DNA of 64,000 nt. Source: Clostridium sp. JN-9. Its GTDB lineage: Bacteria > Bacillota > Clostridia > Clostridiales > Clostridiaceae. The stretch covers positions 1,240,001 to 1,304,000 of the forward strand of contig NZ_CP035280.1 in assembly GCF_004103695.1 (NCBI RefSeq), in the 5' to 3' direction. Of the stretch, positions 25,042-33,833 are shown one piece after another (the stretch's first letter is position 1; each line of letters starts with the position of its first letter). A program made the translations under genes and the position numbers. The notes beneath the pieces were generated by a model. It ran no database searches and was not told the origin of the DNA. It worked only from the letters and a program-made list of their open reading frames with translations.

Positions 25042-26757
25042 GTCACAGTAAAAATTTATATGGCGCAGCCATTGGTTATTTAGTAATATTATACCTTTCT
25101 TGTTTTGGGTAAACTTGCCCGTTACTTTTTGGATTCATTTTCCACAATTACATAACTACAGTATTTCGGCAAAAAAATCAAAGGTCGATAGACCATTTAA
25201 TATATAACTTGTTCTAGTCTTTTTCCCCTGTCCATATATTATACTGCTTTGCATACTTTCATTATACTTTCTAGCTTTTTTCTGTTCTTTTAGAAGAGCT
25301 TTAACCTCATTATTTATAGTTATTTTTGACTCGTTTAACTGCTCTTTGATAACTTTATTTATATTTATGAAGTCTACGACTTTGCCATTTCTCAATATAT
25401 CTTTAAGTTTTGCTCTTAAATCGCCAGAATGCTTTAGACAAAGTATCTTACTCATATTATTAGCTCCTTGTATAGACCATGCTGTTCCATTATCTTTCAT
25501 CCTTGAAGCTATAACATTTCTTATGCTGCTTTCCATGGTACCTAATCCTTTATATTCGACTCCGTCAGGGGGCGATGGCAAAACAATTTCTTTTCTATCC
25601 TCATATCTTGTGAGTGCATCAAAATTATTATTGTAGTAACTATATACTTCTTCTAATTCTTTTTTCCTTTTTTCATCCTCTTCTGAAGCTATAAATTCTT
25701 TAAGTTTTTCTAAAACTTTATCACATCTTTTTTTCCTTAGAAGCTTTTTTATTATTTTTCTAGATTCATCACTTTTTATCTTGCGACTTGCCTTCTGAAA
25801 TATATGAAATAAATCTAGCTGATATATCTTTTGTATATTATTTTCCGTTTCTGCACTAATCCAAGAGGCTCCGTCACCGTTAAGAATAGTGTATTGAATT
25901 TTATCTTCGTTATAGATTTCAGCGATACCGCTATTAACTATGTTATCGAAGATCTCTCCTTCTTCATATCCTGAAAAGTATATAGTTCCTGTTGTTCGAT
26001 AGCTACCGCTATCTTTAACCCAACCTTCATAAACCTTAGCTACTTTAATCTCCTGTTTGTGCTTCTTTCCCTGTATTCTCAAGTAGGCCCCGTCTTTTTC
26101 TTCAAAGAGTATATCTACTTCTTTTTTACCTTTAAGTTTTCCTTTTATATACTTTGCAACTCTTTCATTCTCAATCTTACGTATTAAATCACCTAAATAA
26201 TCTACTTTATTCTTAATAGTTTGATGGCTTATTTTACTTAAAGTTGATTCCTCAATCTTAGCTGCACTTTTTCTATAAGAACTATCAACTGCACTATCAA
26301 TCATTCTTTCAATAAGATTTTCACTAGTCCTTCCTACTAAATTTAAATCTAAGACTTTGTCCAAAAGAAAAACTCCCTTTTGAGCATACCTATCAATATA
26401 ATATCTTCTACTAAAAGTTAAATCTCCCATTGTTGTTTGAATTGTTTTTTCTGTTTTAAATTTATACCTATATTTTTTCTTATCTCTACTTTCAGATAAC
26501 ACTTCGTCTAATTTTTCCAACATACTTTTAATAGCTGCTAAACCTGCTTCGCAGACTATCCCAAAAATTTCTTTCTCTATATCATTGAAATTCAACTTCA
26601 ATTCGTCTAAAATTATATCATTCATATTAAAACTCCCTTCTATATTTGTTGTGGTAAATAAATTATATAAGGTCTTTAATATGAATAAAAGGCCTACCGG
26701 CATGGTATTTGCTGGTGGCCTTTCCTTATTTTTTGCCCAAAAATATTTTACTTACTC
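25042..26757 (-). mobile_element. ISLre2-family element, copy 1, with 9-bp target duplication
   Basis: 1716 bp with imperfect inverted ends (GTCACAGTAAAAATTTATATGG on the left; complement of GAGTAAGTAAAATATTTTTGGG on the right). It is flanked by exact 9-bp direct repeats TTATTGATA at 25033-25041 and 26758-26766. The insertion lies one base beyond the end of the IS4-like remnant, so it landed next to or in the flank of that element. Confidence 0.9.
25156..26625 (-). CDS. ISLre2/UPF0236-family transposase, copy 1 (complete)
   Basis: A 489-residue protein of the ISLre2 (UPF0236) transposase family, with features such as FSRRYYIDRYAQKGVFLLD, NGDGASWISAE and AWSIQGANNMSKILCLKHSG. The family moves DNA by a transposase whose active site is only partly characterised. 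The start at 26625 (MNDIILDEL) has GAAGGGAG upstream. A protective hairpin at the 5' end of the IS would stop transcripts entering from outside. It differs from copy 2 by a few substitutions and keeps the C-terminus that is split in copy 2. Confidence 0.92.
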   Translation of the reverse strand: MNDIILDELKLNFNDIEKEIFGIVCEAGLAAIKSMLEKLDEVLSESRDKKKYRYKFKTEKTIQTTMGDLTFSRRYYIDRYAQKGVFLLDKVLDLNLVGRTSENLIERMIDSAVDSSYRKSAAKIEESTLSKISHQTIKNKVDYLGDLIRKIENERVAKYIKGKLKGKKEVDILFEEKDGAYLRIQGKKHKQEIKVAKVYEGWVKDSGSYRTTGTIYFSGYEEGEIFDNIVNSGIAEIYNEDKIQYTILNGDGASWISAETENNIQKIYQLDLFHIFQKASRKIKSDESRKIIKKLLRKKRCDKVLEKLKEFIASEEDEKRKKELEEVYSYYNNNFDALTRYEDRKEIVLPSPPDGVEYKGLGTMESSIRNVIASRMKDNGTAWSIQGANNMSKILCLKHSGDLRAKLKDILRNGKVVDFININKVIKEQLNESKITINNEVKALLKEQKKARKYNESMQSSIIYGQGKKTRTSYILNGLSTFDFFAEIL

Positions 26758-26971
26758 TTATTGATACATAGTATCTTTAATGATACTGTAAAATGAAAGT
26801 AATGGTAAATACAATAGAAAGTCTTATAATTAAGCAACCAATTTATATACAATTTTCATAATTGTAAAAATAGATTGCTAAGTTTTGACTTTTTGAAAGG
26901 AGATTTCTACAATTAATAGAATTATATATTGTGGTAATTTTGTACTTATTTAAATTTGAGGGGGATTAAAA

Positions 26972-27988
26972 GTGAAAAAATTTAAAGTGATAGTTGTATT
27001 TCTATTAATTTCTACATTTACAATAGGAATATATGGATGTGGGATAAAATCACCTACTAATACAGTTAAAGACTATCTAGAAGAAATAAAAGAAGGAGAA
27101 AATGGAGATTTCTCAAACTTAGTGAATAAAACATTAAGTAGTAACAAAGAAAACACAGTAAAAGAAACGACTAAAGATGAAACAAATAAAAAATTGATAG
27201 ATTCAATGAAAAAAATGACATATACTATAAATTCAGAGAAGACAAATGGAAATAATGCTACAGTTAATGTGAAGATCAATGGACCAGACGTTGAAAGTGT
27301 GATTGTAGATTTTATGCAAAAGGCTATAACTATGTCGCTTACTCAAGGTTTATCTGAAAATAAACCTAATAATGAAGAAACAGATAAATTATATGAAAAC
27401 TTATTTGCAAATTGCATGAATAATGTTAAATACACAGATAGAACAGGAGATATTTCTCTTACTAAAACAGATGGCAAGTGGAAAATAAATAGTACTGATT
27501 CATTGGCTAAACTGCTTATGAATATAGATAGTGCACTGCTTAATTCAAAAACCGATGCAAGCAAAACCAATAGTAATCAAATAAAGGAAATGACTTTGAA
27601 TACTCCATTTAATGTTGATACTGAGATTGGAAGATATAACCTCACAATTGAAGGGGCAACATTGACAGATAAGAGAAATGAATTTACTGATAAAAAAGTT
27701 AATAAAGTTGTAATTTTAAATTACTCTTATACAAACGAAAGTTTTGGAAAGAACGATGGAACAGATTTGTATATTGATGAAAATGCATTTCAGGTTTTAG
27801 ATGATGAAGGAAATGTATTAGATACGTATCCAGTGTATGATGACAATAGAAAAGCACAAAATACACCTGTTGGTGGTAAAAGCAAAGGGAGCATCGCATA
27901 TGGACTAACAACAGACAGTAAAAATTTAAATGTTACCTTTATTAGGGGAAACAATAAGGTTTCAAAAATTACAATACCAATTAAATAA
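26972..27988 (+). CDS. Lipoprotein with DUF5105-like and DUF4352-like domains
   Basis: A 338-residue lipoprotein: signal sequence with lipobox IYGCG (Cys ~residue 23). Residues ~30-180 form a helical/strand domain of the DUF5105 type (SPTNTVKDYLEEIKEGENGD at its start). The C-terminal ~130 residues (from IGRYNLTIEGATLTDKRNEF) are a DUF4352-like immunoglobulin domain, as in the protein at 2765. Such proteins are surface-exposed and of unknown function. The start is GTG at 26972 with GAGGGGG upstream. Single gene. Confidence 0.8.
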   Translation: MKKFKVIVVFLLISTFTIGIYGCGIKSPTNTVKDYLEEIKEGENGDFSNLVNKTLSSNKENTVKETTKDETNKKLIDSMKKMTYTINSEKTNGNNATVNVKINGPDVESVIVDFMQKAITMSLTQGLSENKPNNEETDKLYENLFANCMNNVKYTDRTGDISLTKTDGKWKINSTDSLAKLLMNIDSALLNSKTDASKTNSNQIKEMTLNTPFNVDTEIGRYNLTIEGATLTDKRNEFTDKKVNKVVILNYSYTNESFGKNDGTDLYIDENAFQVLDDEGNVLDTYPVYDDNRKAQNTPVGGKSKGSIAYGLTTDSKNLNVTFIRGNNKVSKITIPIK

Positions 27989-27999
27989 TTAAATAATAA

Positions 28000-28037
28000 G
28001 ATTAAGACTAATGCTTAAACAAGTTTTAGCCTTAATC
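28000..28037 (+). terminator. Weak hairpin after the lipoprotein gene
   Basis: GATTAAG-CTAA pairs with TTAG-CTTAATC across one mismatch. There is no clear T-run, so this is only a possible terminator. Confidence 0.35.
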
Positions 28038-28122
28038 CCTTTGATATTCAATCTAAAACCACCTGCGTGCTGATAAATGGAGAAGTTGTGTTTAAAAGGC
28101 AGTCCTAAATTTATTTTCATCA

Positions 28123-28150
28123 TTGACATATATCTAACACTATATAATAA
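28123..28150 (+). promoter_or_regulatory. Predicted promoter of the small coiled-coil protein gene
   Basis: TTGACA at 28123-28128 and TAATAA at 28145-28150 with a 16-base spacer, 30 bases upstream of the ATG at 28181. Confidence 0.5.
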
Positions 28151-28180
28151 TATAACGTATAATATAAATGAGGTGTTAAT

Positions 28181-28357
28181 ATGGAAGAAGGCAAAACACT
28201 AGAACTTTTGAGTAAAATATATGGCGAAATGCAAAATGGTTTTAATTCTTTAAATAATAAAATAGATAAAAACACTTTATTGTTAGAGAATTTAACAACA
28301 AAGGTTGAAACTATTGCCGAAGTACAAAAATCTCACATGGAGCAGAATATCAATTAA
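28181..28357 (+). CDS. Small helical protein, 58 residues
   Basis: A GAGGTG site, a consensus-like promoter and a strong terminator frame a 58-residue reading frame starting MEEGKTLELLSKIYGEMQNG. The product is predicted to be one or two amphipathic helices with heptad spacing (LLSKIYGEMQNGFNSLNNKI, LLLENLTTKVETIAE), that is, a small coiled coil. Short clostridial proteins of this shape are common but have no known function. Having its own promoter and terminator makes it a convincing independent gene. Confidence 0.65.
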   Translation: MEEGKTLELLSKIYGEMQNGFNSLNNKIDKNTLLLENLTTKVETIAEVQKSHMEQNIN

Positions 28358-28410
28358 ATAAGGAAGGCAGTTGTATACTTTGTAACTGCCTCCATATAGT
28401 GACGAAACAT

Positions 28411-28447
28411 AAAAAGCATTGATATAAACAGCATCAATGCTTTTTTT
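28411..28447 (+). terminator. Strong Rho-independent terminator
   Basis: AAAAAGCATTGAT (28411-28423) and its complement ending in seven Ts (28433-28447) form a 13-bp stem with a nine-base loop, directly after the small coiled-coil protein gene. Confidence 0.85.
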
Positions 28448-28554
28448 ATTAGCAACAAAGCTTATTTCAATCTTCGTAAGGCACCTGACCCCTGTAGCCA
28501 TTTTTAAACCTTCACCATATCATATTATGAATCTTTAAATTAAAAGGAGTCCTA

Positions 28555-29307
28555 ATGTACAATTACGGTTTTAGAAATAATATGATGAATTTAGGTATTG
28601 TTTCCTTTGTAAAGGGAGATGTAAATGGTGATGGTATACCGGATAATGTTTATTTAACTGGAACAAGGACAGCAAACAGCCCTTTTACTGAAAATATAAC
28701 TCTTATAATACAAGATGGAAGAACGGGCAGGTTCTTTGTGGTGCCTCTTAGGGAAAATTCAGGTTATGATCCTGCATTATTTCTTGGGGATTTTACAGGT
28801 GATGGCAGCTCTGATATTTTAATAAGCATTGCAACAGGCGGCAGTGGAGGGATAATGTACCACTATATTTATTCTTTTATTAACAATACTGCAAAGCTTA
28901 TTTTTGACTTTAATGTATATAATGAAAAGTACACATATGATGTTACTTATAAAGACTTCTACAAGGTTCAGCTGCTTAGTAAGGAAAACAGGCAAAGCTA
29001 CATTATAGATATATCACAAAGAGATTCCCAGTATTTAAATGAAATATATGATGAAAACGGAAAGCTGAAAAGCCCAATAAGTGGTTTTGTTAATCCTTTA
29101 AGTGGTTTATATCCAGTGGATTTTGACTACAATGGAGTGTATGAGCTTTTGGCGTATCAAAAAATAGCTGGAAGGTATGATGCTGATGGCCTTGGCTATG
29201 TTTTAAATACTTTAAAATGGAAAAATGATATGTTTGTACTGGATAATCAGAACGTGGCTATTTGGGGTTCTACAGTTAAGAGTTCAGAGTTAAAAGTTTT
29301 AAGTTAA
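28555..29307 (+). CDS. FG-GAP/VCBS-type repeat protein
   Basis: A 250-residue protein with calcium-binding-like repeats: DVNGDGIPDNVYL (residues ~22-34), DFTGDGSSDILI (~80-91) and DFDYNGVYELLA (~190-201). These resemble FG-GAP/VCBS blades of beta-propellers. There is no obvious signal peptide, so it may be cytoplasmic or leaderless. AAGGAGTCC precedes the ATG. The last 12 codons (GSTVKSSELKVLS) are written in heptad-repeat sequence, so the natural C-terminus was replaced or extended by the repeat element. Confidence 0.75.
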   Translation: MYNYGFRNNMMNLGIVSFVKGDVNGDGIPDNVYLTGTRTANSPFTENITLIIQDGRTGRFFVVPLRENSGYDPALFLGDFTGDGSSDILISIATGGSGGIMYHYIYSFINNTAKLIFDFNVYNEKYTYDVTYKDFYKVQLLSKENRQSYIIDISQRDSQYLNEIYDENGKLKSPISGFVNPLSGLYPVDFDYNGVYELLAYQKIAGRYDADGLGYVLNTLKWKNDMFVLDNQNVAIWGSTVKSSELKVLS

Positions 29308-29310
29308 TGT
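29276..29310. repeat. Heptad-repeat copy 7 inside the 3' end of a gene
   Basis: ACAGTTAAGAGTTCAGAGTT followed by AAAAGTTTTAAGTTAA has the same units as the copies at 9181 and 17866. It provides the last codons and the stop of the FG-GAP protein gene. Confidence 0.6.
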
Positions 29311-29311
29311 G

Positions 29312-29368
29312 GTTTTGCCGGGGGCAAAACTTTAAACTTGGCCATGTTTTGCTAAAGCAAAACATGGC
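29312..29368 (+). terminator. Two consecutive hairpins after the FG-GAP gene
   Basis: GTTTTGCC-GGG-GGCAAAAC (29312-29330) and GCCATGTTTTGC-TAAA-GCAAAACATGGC (29341-29368) are both perfect. The second has a 12-bp stem and a four-base loop. Together they form a robust terminator, in either direction. Confidence 0.65.
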
Positions 29369-29441
29369 TAATTTATATGAAAGAATAATGTTGTAACGAA
29401 ATAGGATTTTGATAGTCTTATATATGAAAGGTGGTGAGAAA

Positions 29442-29918
29442 GTGACGGAATTTGAAGAAATATACTCCGAATATTTTAAGGATGTATATAAATATGTGTT
29501 ATGTCTTTCTAAAAATGAAAGTATTGCAGAGGATATAACACAAGAAACATTTTTTAAAGCGTTAAAAAATATTGACAGCTTTAAAGGAAATTGTAAGATG
29601 AGTGTGTGGCTATGTCAAATTGCTAAAAATTTATATTTTTCATATTTAAAGAAAGAACAAAATAATTTCGAAAGAGTCGAAGATATAGTCGATGTTTTTG
29701 ACATTGGTTTTGAACAAATATTAATTGATGATGAAAGTGCATTTGAAATTCATAAATTACTCCATAATTTAGAAGAACCCTATAAAGAAGTATTTACATT
29801 GCGTTTTTTTGGAGATTTATCATTTTTAAAAATAGCTGAATTGTTTGGAAAGACAGAAAGCTGGGCAAGAGTCACTTATCATCGTGCAAGAATAAAATTA
29901 AAGGAGAGGTTGATATGA
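29442..29918 (+). CDS. ECF-type RNA polymerase sigma factor
   Basis: A 158-residue sigma factor of the extracytoplasmic-function group. Region 2 (FEEIYSEYFKDVYKYVLCL through AEDITQETFFKALKNIDSF) binds core polymerase and the -10 element. Region 4 (PYKEVFTLRFFGDLSFLKIA and the recognition helix KTESWARVTYHRARIKL) binds -35. The GTG start at 29442 follows AAAGGTGGTGA. Its stop overlaps the start of the anti-sigma gene by four bases (ATGA), the usual translational coupling. Confidence 0.92.
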   Translation: MTEFEEIYSEYFKDVYKYVLCLSKNESIAEDITQETFFKALKNIDSFKGNCKMSVWLCQIAKNLYFSYLKKEQNNFERVEDIVDVFDIGFEQILIDDESAFEIHKLLHNLEEPYKEVFTLRFFGDLSFLKIAELFGKTESWARVTYHRARIKLKERLI

Positions 29919-30352
29919 GATTATCATGTGAAGTTATTAGAGATTTGTTACCATTGTATTACGATAAAGTTTGCAGCAAAGAAAGTTCTTCATTAATTGA
30001 AGAGCATTTAGCAGAATGTCCAAAGTGCGCGAATGAATTGCAAAAACTTAAAATGAATCTAGAAAATCCAACTATTTCAGATGGGGAGATAAAAGTAATG
30101 AAAAATATTTCATCAAGATGGAAAAGGGATAAGAAGGTTTCATTTACAAAAGGTTCAATGTTAGTTTCGGCTTTAGCAGCTGTGATTTGTTTTATTGCCT
30201 ATAATGTTATAGGTGCGAAAGTTTTGCCAGATGGAACATTGGTTGAGCCATTTGCACTTATACCAATGGGATATTTATTTGTTTTGGTGTTTATCATTTC
30301 ATTAATATGCAACTTGGTATTTTCAAGGAAGTACAAAATTAAGACAAAATAA
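29915..30352 (+). CDS. Zinc-finger anti-sigma factor, membrane-bound
   Basis: A 145-residue protein. The N-terminal zinc-binding anti-sigma domain is typical (SCEVIRDLLPLYYDKVCS, then EEHLAECPKCANEL with HxxxCxxC). Two membrane helices follow (about residues 83-105 and 113-135). It would hold the sigma factor at the membrane until an envelope signal arrives. The regulated target genes cannot be named; no third gene of the operon is evident. Confidence 0.88.
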   Translation: MRLSCEVIRDLLPLYYDKVCSKESSSLIEEHLAECPKCANELQKLKMNLENPTISDGEIKVMKNISSRWKRDKKVSFTKGSMLVSALAAVICFIAYNVIGAKVLPDGTLVEPFALIPMGYLFVLVFIISLICNLVFSRKYKIKTK

Positions 30353-30431
30353 AAATTATTTATAAAAGAGATTTATTTTACTGTATGTATTTTGTTATAA
30401 TTATGGTAAAAACAAAGGTAGGTGTAGCAGT

Positions 30432-30983
30432 ATGTATGCTAAGAATATACATTATACAGAAGATGATTTTGAAAATATTCAGGCAAATTATAATGGTAAA
30501 GCTGAATATAGTAACGGATATGTTGTATTATCATCTAATACATCCATTAAACATAATAAAATAATATCAAGATTAAATTTTAAATTAATGACCTTTCTTG
30601 ATAAAAGCAACTGTGATGTATATACAGAATCCATTGAAGTGATTTTTAGAAATAATGAAGAAGTGTATAAGTATAAACCAGATGTATTTGTAATGTGTGA
30701 AAAATCTACAAGGCAAGGTGAAAGCTTTACATCAGCTCCAAAAATTGTATTTGAGGTTATTTCTAAAAGCACCGCAGCTCATGATTATATAACAAAGTTA
30801 GATGTTTACCAAAGATTTGGTGTTCTTGAATATAATATAGTTGAACAAGAAGGATACATAGTACAATATTCATTAATAGATAATCAGTATAAAATAACAA
30901 ATGTTTTTAAGAATAATGATAACTATATAAGCACGGCTTTTCCAGATATGTCTATAAATCTAGAAGATATATTTAAGTTCTAG
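30432..30983 (+). CDS. Uma2-family (DUF820) putative endonuclease
   Basis: A 183-residue protein of the Uma2 family, which has a PD-(D/E)xK nuclease fold. The Asp is in YKPDVFVMCE and the Glu is in IVFEVISKST (FEVxSxST is the family hallmark). The DNA target is unknown. Uma2 genes spread widely as single genes. GGTAGGTG precedes the ATG with rather long spacing. A TATAAT-like -10 is visible in TGTTATAATTATGG just upstream. Confidence 0.85.
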   Translation: MYAKNIHYTEDDFENIQANYNGKAEYSNGYVVLSSNTSIKHNKIISRLNFKLMTFLDKSNCDVYTESIEVIFRNNEEVYKYKPDVFVMCEKSTRQGESFTSAPKIVFEVISKSTAAHDYITKLDVYQRFGVLEYNIVEQEGYIVQYSLIDNQYKITNVFKNNDNYISTAFPDMSINLEDIFKF

Positions 30984-31028
30984 GATTGATTCTTTGCTTC
31001 AAAATAGTAATTTGTAAAGGAAAACAAT

Positions 31029-31319
31029 ATGCATAAAAGTGTAATTCACATATACGGAGCATCAGGTTCAGGAACGTCTACATTAGGTATATTTATATCA
31101 GAACAACTTGGATATACTTTTATGGATACAGATGATTATTTCTGGTTGCCAACGAATCCAAAATACACAAAAAAAAGAGAAAGAACAGAGCGGCTTCAAA
31201 TGATGAAGAAAGATATTTTACATTCAGATAAAGTTGTTATTTCTGGTTCACTTGTGGATTGGGGAGATGATTTAAAATATAATTTAGAACTTATAAAAAA
31301 TGCCCTTATGTCAAAGTAA
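31029..31319 (+). pseudogene. P-loop kinase-like protein, C-terminally truncated
   Basis: Only 96 residues, beginning with IHIYGASGSGTST, a P-loop of the adenylate-kinase/AAA_18 group, and with TDDYFW after it. Relatives are about 170-180 residues, with the lid and the C-terminal helices; here the frame ends soon after LVDWGDDLKYNLELIKN. It is probably a decayed remnant. AAAGGAAA lies before the ATG. Confidence 0.6.
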
Positions 31320-31374
31320 TAAGATTTCAATTTAAGGTTGAGTATAATAAATGGTAATTTGAAAGGGATACATT

Positions 31375-31783
31375 ATGGATAAAAATCAGCAATGATTACA
31401 GTGGGCCATAGAATTACAAAGTCTTGCACAGGCAGGTCTTACATATTCTGTAATGAAAGCGGATACCAGACACCGAAACTTGATACTCGTGCATCTATTT
31501 TTGAAAATGGAAAGATTCTTCTTGTTCGAGAGAATAATGGAAAATGGTCACTTCCAGGTGGTTGGTGTGATGTAAATGTGTCAGTTGGCGAAAATACAGT
31601 AAAAGAGGTAAAGGAAGAATCGGGTTTGGATGTGGTTGCAGACAGAATATTGAAACAACAGAATATGGTTATTTCGAAGAGGATAATCTACCAGAGCTTG
31701 CAACAGAGAAGAATAATGAGGAACAAATTAAAATGTGTTTTGATGCATACCATACAGATGAATGGAAAACGTTATTTGATTAA
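31375..31783 (+). pseudogene. Decayed duplicate of the Nudix gene at 35907
   Basis: This is a clear copy of the gene at 35907 that starts with the same ATGGATAAAAAT, but Trp8 has become a TGA stop (CAATGATTACAG against CAATGGTTACAG). Two deletions follow: about 120 bases after TTACATAT, and about 110 bases between two ACAGAAT repeats. The Nudix core (GGWCDVNVSVGENTVKEV) is still legible. The deletion ends lie in short direct repeats, as in replication slippage. Confidence 0.85.
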
Positions 31784-31799
31784 CAAATTGAAATTTGAA

Positions 31800-31880
31800 A
31801 TGGAGAATAGTTTAAAGGAATTAAAGGACAACTTTAATTCACTGATGCAAAAGGCTTTTAAAGAAGAATTATTTAATTAA
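31800..31880 (+). CDS. Possible 26-residue small ORF
   Basis: MENSLKELKDNFNSLMQKAF and six further residues form a short amphipathic helix. It follows the decayed Nudix copy and lacks a good ribosome site, so it may instead be the tail of a lost gene. Confidence 0.25.
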   Translation: MENSLKELKDNFNSLMQKAFKEELFN

Positions 31881-31893
31881 GGATGGTGATTTT

Positions 31894-32139
31894 ATGAAAT
31901 GGGAAGAGGTTAGAAAAATATATCCTAATAAATTTGTAAAACTTCAAATATTAAAGTTTCATTTAAAAGGTAATATTAAAATTATAGATGATATGGCTGT
32001 AATTAAGGTTATTGATGATAATAAAAGTGCAACAAAGGAACTTGTAAATTCTAAGGAAGGTACAATTGTCTATCATACAGCAAATGAAAATATAAGCATT
32101 GAAGTTAAAAATATAAGGGCATATAGAGGTAGAATATAA
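31894..32139 (+). CDS. Small partner protein of a retropepsin-like protease
   Basis: An 81-residue protein starting MKWEEVRKIYPNKFVKLQIL, with a compact alpha/beta look (NIKIIDDMAVIKVI, TIVYHTANENISIEV). Its stop overlaps the protease gene start (TAATG at 32137-32141), indicating coupled translation. Pairs of this type occur in many Firmicutes, where the small protein could be a substrate, chaperone or inhibitor of the protease; this is not established. GGATGGTG precedes the ATG. Confidence 0.65.
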   Translation: MKWEEVRKIYPNKFVKLQILKFHLKGNIKIIDDMAVIKVIDDNKSATKELVNSKEGTIVYHTANENISIEVKNIRAYRGRI

Positions 32140-32501
32140 TGAAACTGGAGTATAAAGAGGGATTATTATTTACATCAATAGGAATTTCATATAAAGGAAG
32201 ATCTAAAATAATTAATAATGTAGTTGTTGATACAGGTGCATCAGGATCTATTATTTCGCCTGATGCGGTAGATGACATTGGAATATATGCTGAATTAAAT
32301 GACAAAATTATGGAGTATTATGGTGTTGGAGGTAGTACACATAATGCATTCGTTAAAAACATAGAAGAAATAAAAATTGGAAATGAAAGTATAAATGGTA
32401 TACAAATAGATTTTGGATTAATAGATCAAAGTGGAAAGATAAATGGATTAATAGGATTAGATGTGCTTATTGAGATTGGAGCTGTCATTGATTTGGGTAA
32501 T
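32139..32501 (+). pseudogene. Retropepsin-like aspartyl protease, interrupted by IS3
   Basis: The first ~121 codons of a single-domain aspartyl protease with the active-site motif VVDTGASGSIIS (Asp near residue 30) and the flap/second strand region INGLIGLDVL. The natural end, DLGNLTIEINNIK, is completed by the 33923-33963 fragment beyond the IS3 element; the codons ATTTGGGTAAT occur at both junctions. The IS therefore removes only about 10 residues, and the shortened product (ending GNFS) may still fold. Confidence 0.85.
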
Positions 32502-32583
32502 TTCTCTTAAGCCCCTTAATTGATTTGGACAATCTACGAACCTTTAGCTAAAATAATATTAGAAGCTTAAGGAGGAAGAATTA

Positions 32584-32892
32584 ATGAAAGGTAGCTGTTA
32601 TTCAAAAGAGATTAAGGAGCAGGTGTTAAAAGAAGTAGGCGAAACGGGTAACATGACGTTGGTTGCAAGAAATCATAATATACCATCTACAACCATTAAT
32701 ACATGGGTAAAAAAGAAAAAGGATGCTGCTAAAGCTGGCTTTGCCAGGGGCCCAAAATCAAGTAACTTTAATTCAATTAATTCTAATAAAGAAATGGAAA
32801 AAGAAAATGATTTATTGAAAAAAACGCTTGGTGAAAAAGACCTTGAAATAGCAATTTTAAAGGACTTATTAAAAAAAAAGAGCTTTCTATAG
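32584..32892 (+). CDS. IS3 transposase orfA, copy 2
   Basis: Identical to the orfA at 24169: helix-turn-helix plus leucine-zipper-like helix, 102 residues. GGAGGAAG lies before the ATG. Confidence 0.92.
   Translation: MKGSCYSKEIKEQVLKEVGETGNMTLVARNHNIPSTTINTWVKKKKDAAKAGFARGPKSSNFNSINSNKEMEKENDLLKKTLGEKDLEIAILKDLLKKKSFL
32871..32880 (+). promoter_or_regulatory. Programmed -1 frameshift site (A9G)
   Basis: Nine As followed by G (contains A AAA AAG) near the end of orfA. A -1 shift here changes the reading to KKKELSIDDRFQVARHYIRQ and runs without stop into orfB. The matching site in copy 1 is at 24181-24190. Confidence 0.75.
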
Positions 32893-32948
32893 ATGATAGA
32901 TTTCAGGTAGCCAGGCATTATATAAGGCAAGGTTATAAAATAACGTTA

Positions 32949-33833
32949 GTGCTGAAATACGCTGGTTTAAGCCGATCTACATATTACTATCATGTCTCAA
33001 GTGAAAATAAAGTTAAGGTGAAGCCAGAGAATGTTGGAAGACCTATTGTAGGATATTCTATTACAACAAGTGGTAAAAAGATATGTGATGAAGAGATTAA
33101 AGACAACATTATGGAGCTAATCCAAGGTGATGCTTTCTTCTATGGCTATCATAAAATTACCCACGATTTGATGAAAGAATACAACCTGATTATTAATCAC
33201 AAGAAGGTGTACAGGCTGTGTAAAGAACTCAATATACTCAAGAAACAAAGAGTTATCAAGCCTCATGTTAAAAGCTCAATATCAGTCAATAGGATAGTTA
33301 AAAAGTCAAACGAACTCTGGGAGGCAGACATCAAATATGGTTATATTATTGGTGAAGATAAGTTTTTCTTTGTATTGTCAGTAATAGATGTTTTTGATAG
33401 ATCCATAATCGATTATTACATGGGCTATAGATGTACAGGCTCAGATGCAGCAAGCTTAATAAGACGCTGCCTGATTAGGAGAGATCTGCTTGACAGTGAA
33501 GGCAAGCCAGTCATTAGGACTGATAATGGCCCACAGTTTATCAGTAATATATTTGAAGAAAGCTGTAAAGATATAAACATTTATCATGAAAGGATTCCGA
33601 GCAGAACTCCCAATAAAAATGCTCATATTGAGTCTTTCCACAGGATCTTTGAAGATGAATGCATAGGTATATATGAATTTGATAGTTACAAGGATGCATA
33701 TGCAGAAGTAGCAAGGTTTATGAAAAGATACAACACTAGGAGGCTTCACTCAAGCCTTAAATACAAAACTCCAAATGAGTTTTATATACAGAATATGGGG
33801 AAAGAAATTGAAAGTATGGCAATTCATTTATAG
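32949..33833 (+). CDS. IS3 transposase orfB, copy 2
   Basis: Identical 294-residue integrase part with the DDE residues in WEADIKYG, RTDNGPQF and HIESFHRIF. The GTG at 32949 has no ribosome site; expression as OrfAB by frameshifting at 32871-32880 is expected. Confidence 0.93.
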   Translation: MLKYAGLSRSTYYYHVSSENKVKVKPENVGRPIVGYSITTSGKKICDEEIKDNIMELIQGDAFFYGYHKITHDLMKEYNLIINHKKVYRLCKELNILKKQRVIKPHVKSSISVNRIVKKSNELWEADIKYGYIIGEDKFFFVLSVIDVFDRSIIDYYMGYRCTGSDAASLIRRCLIRRDLLDSEGKPVIRTDNGPQFISNIFEESCKDINIYHERIPSRTPNKNAHIESFHRIFEDECIGIYEFDSYKDAYAEVARFMKRYNTRRLHSSLKYKTPNEFYIQNMGKEIESMAIHL

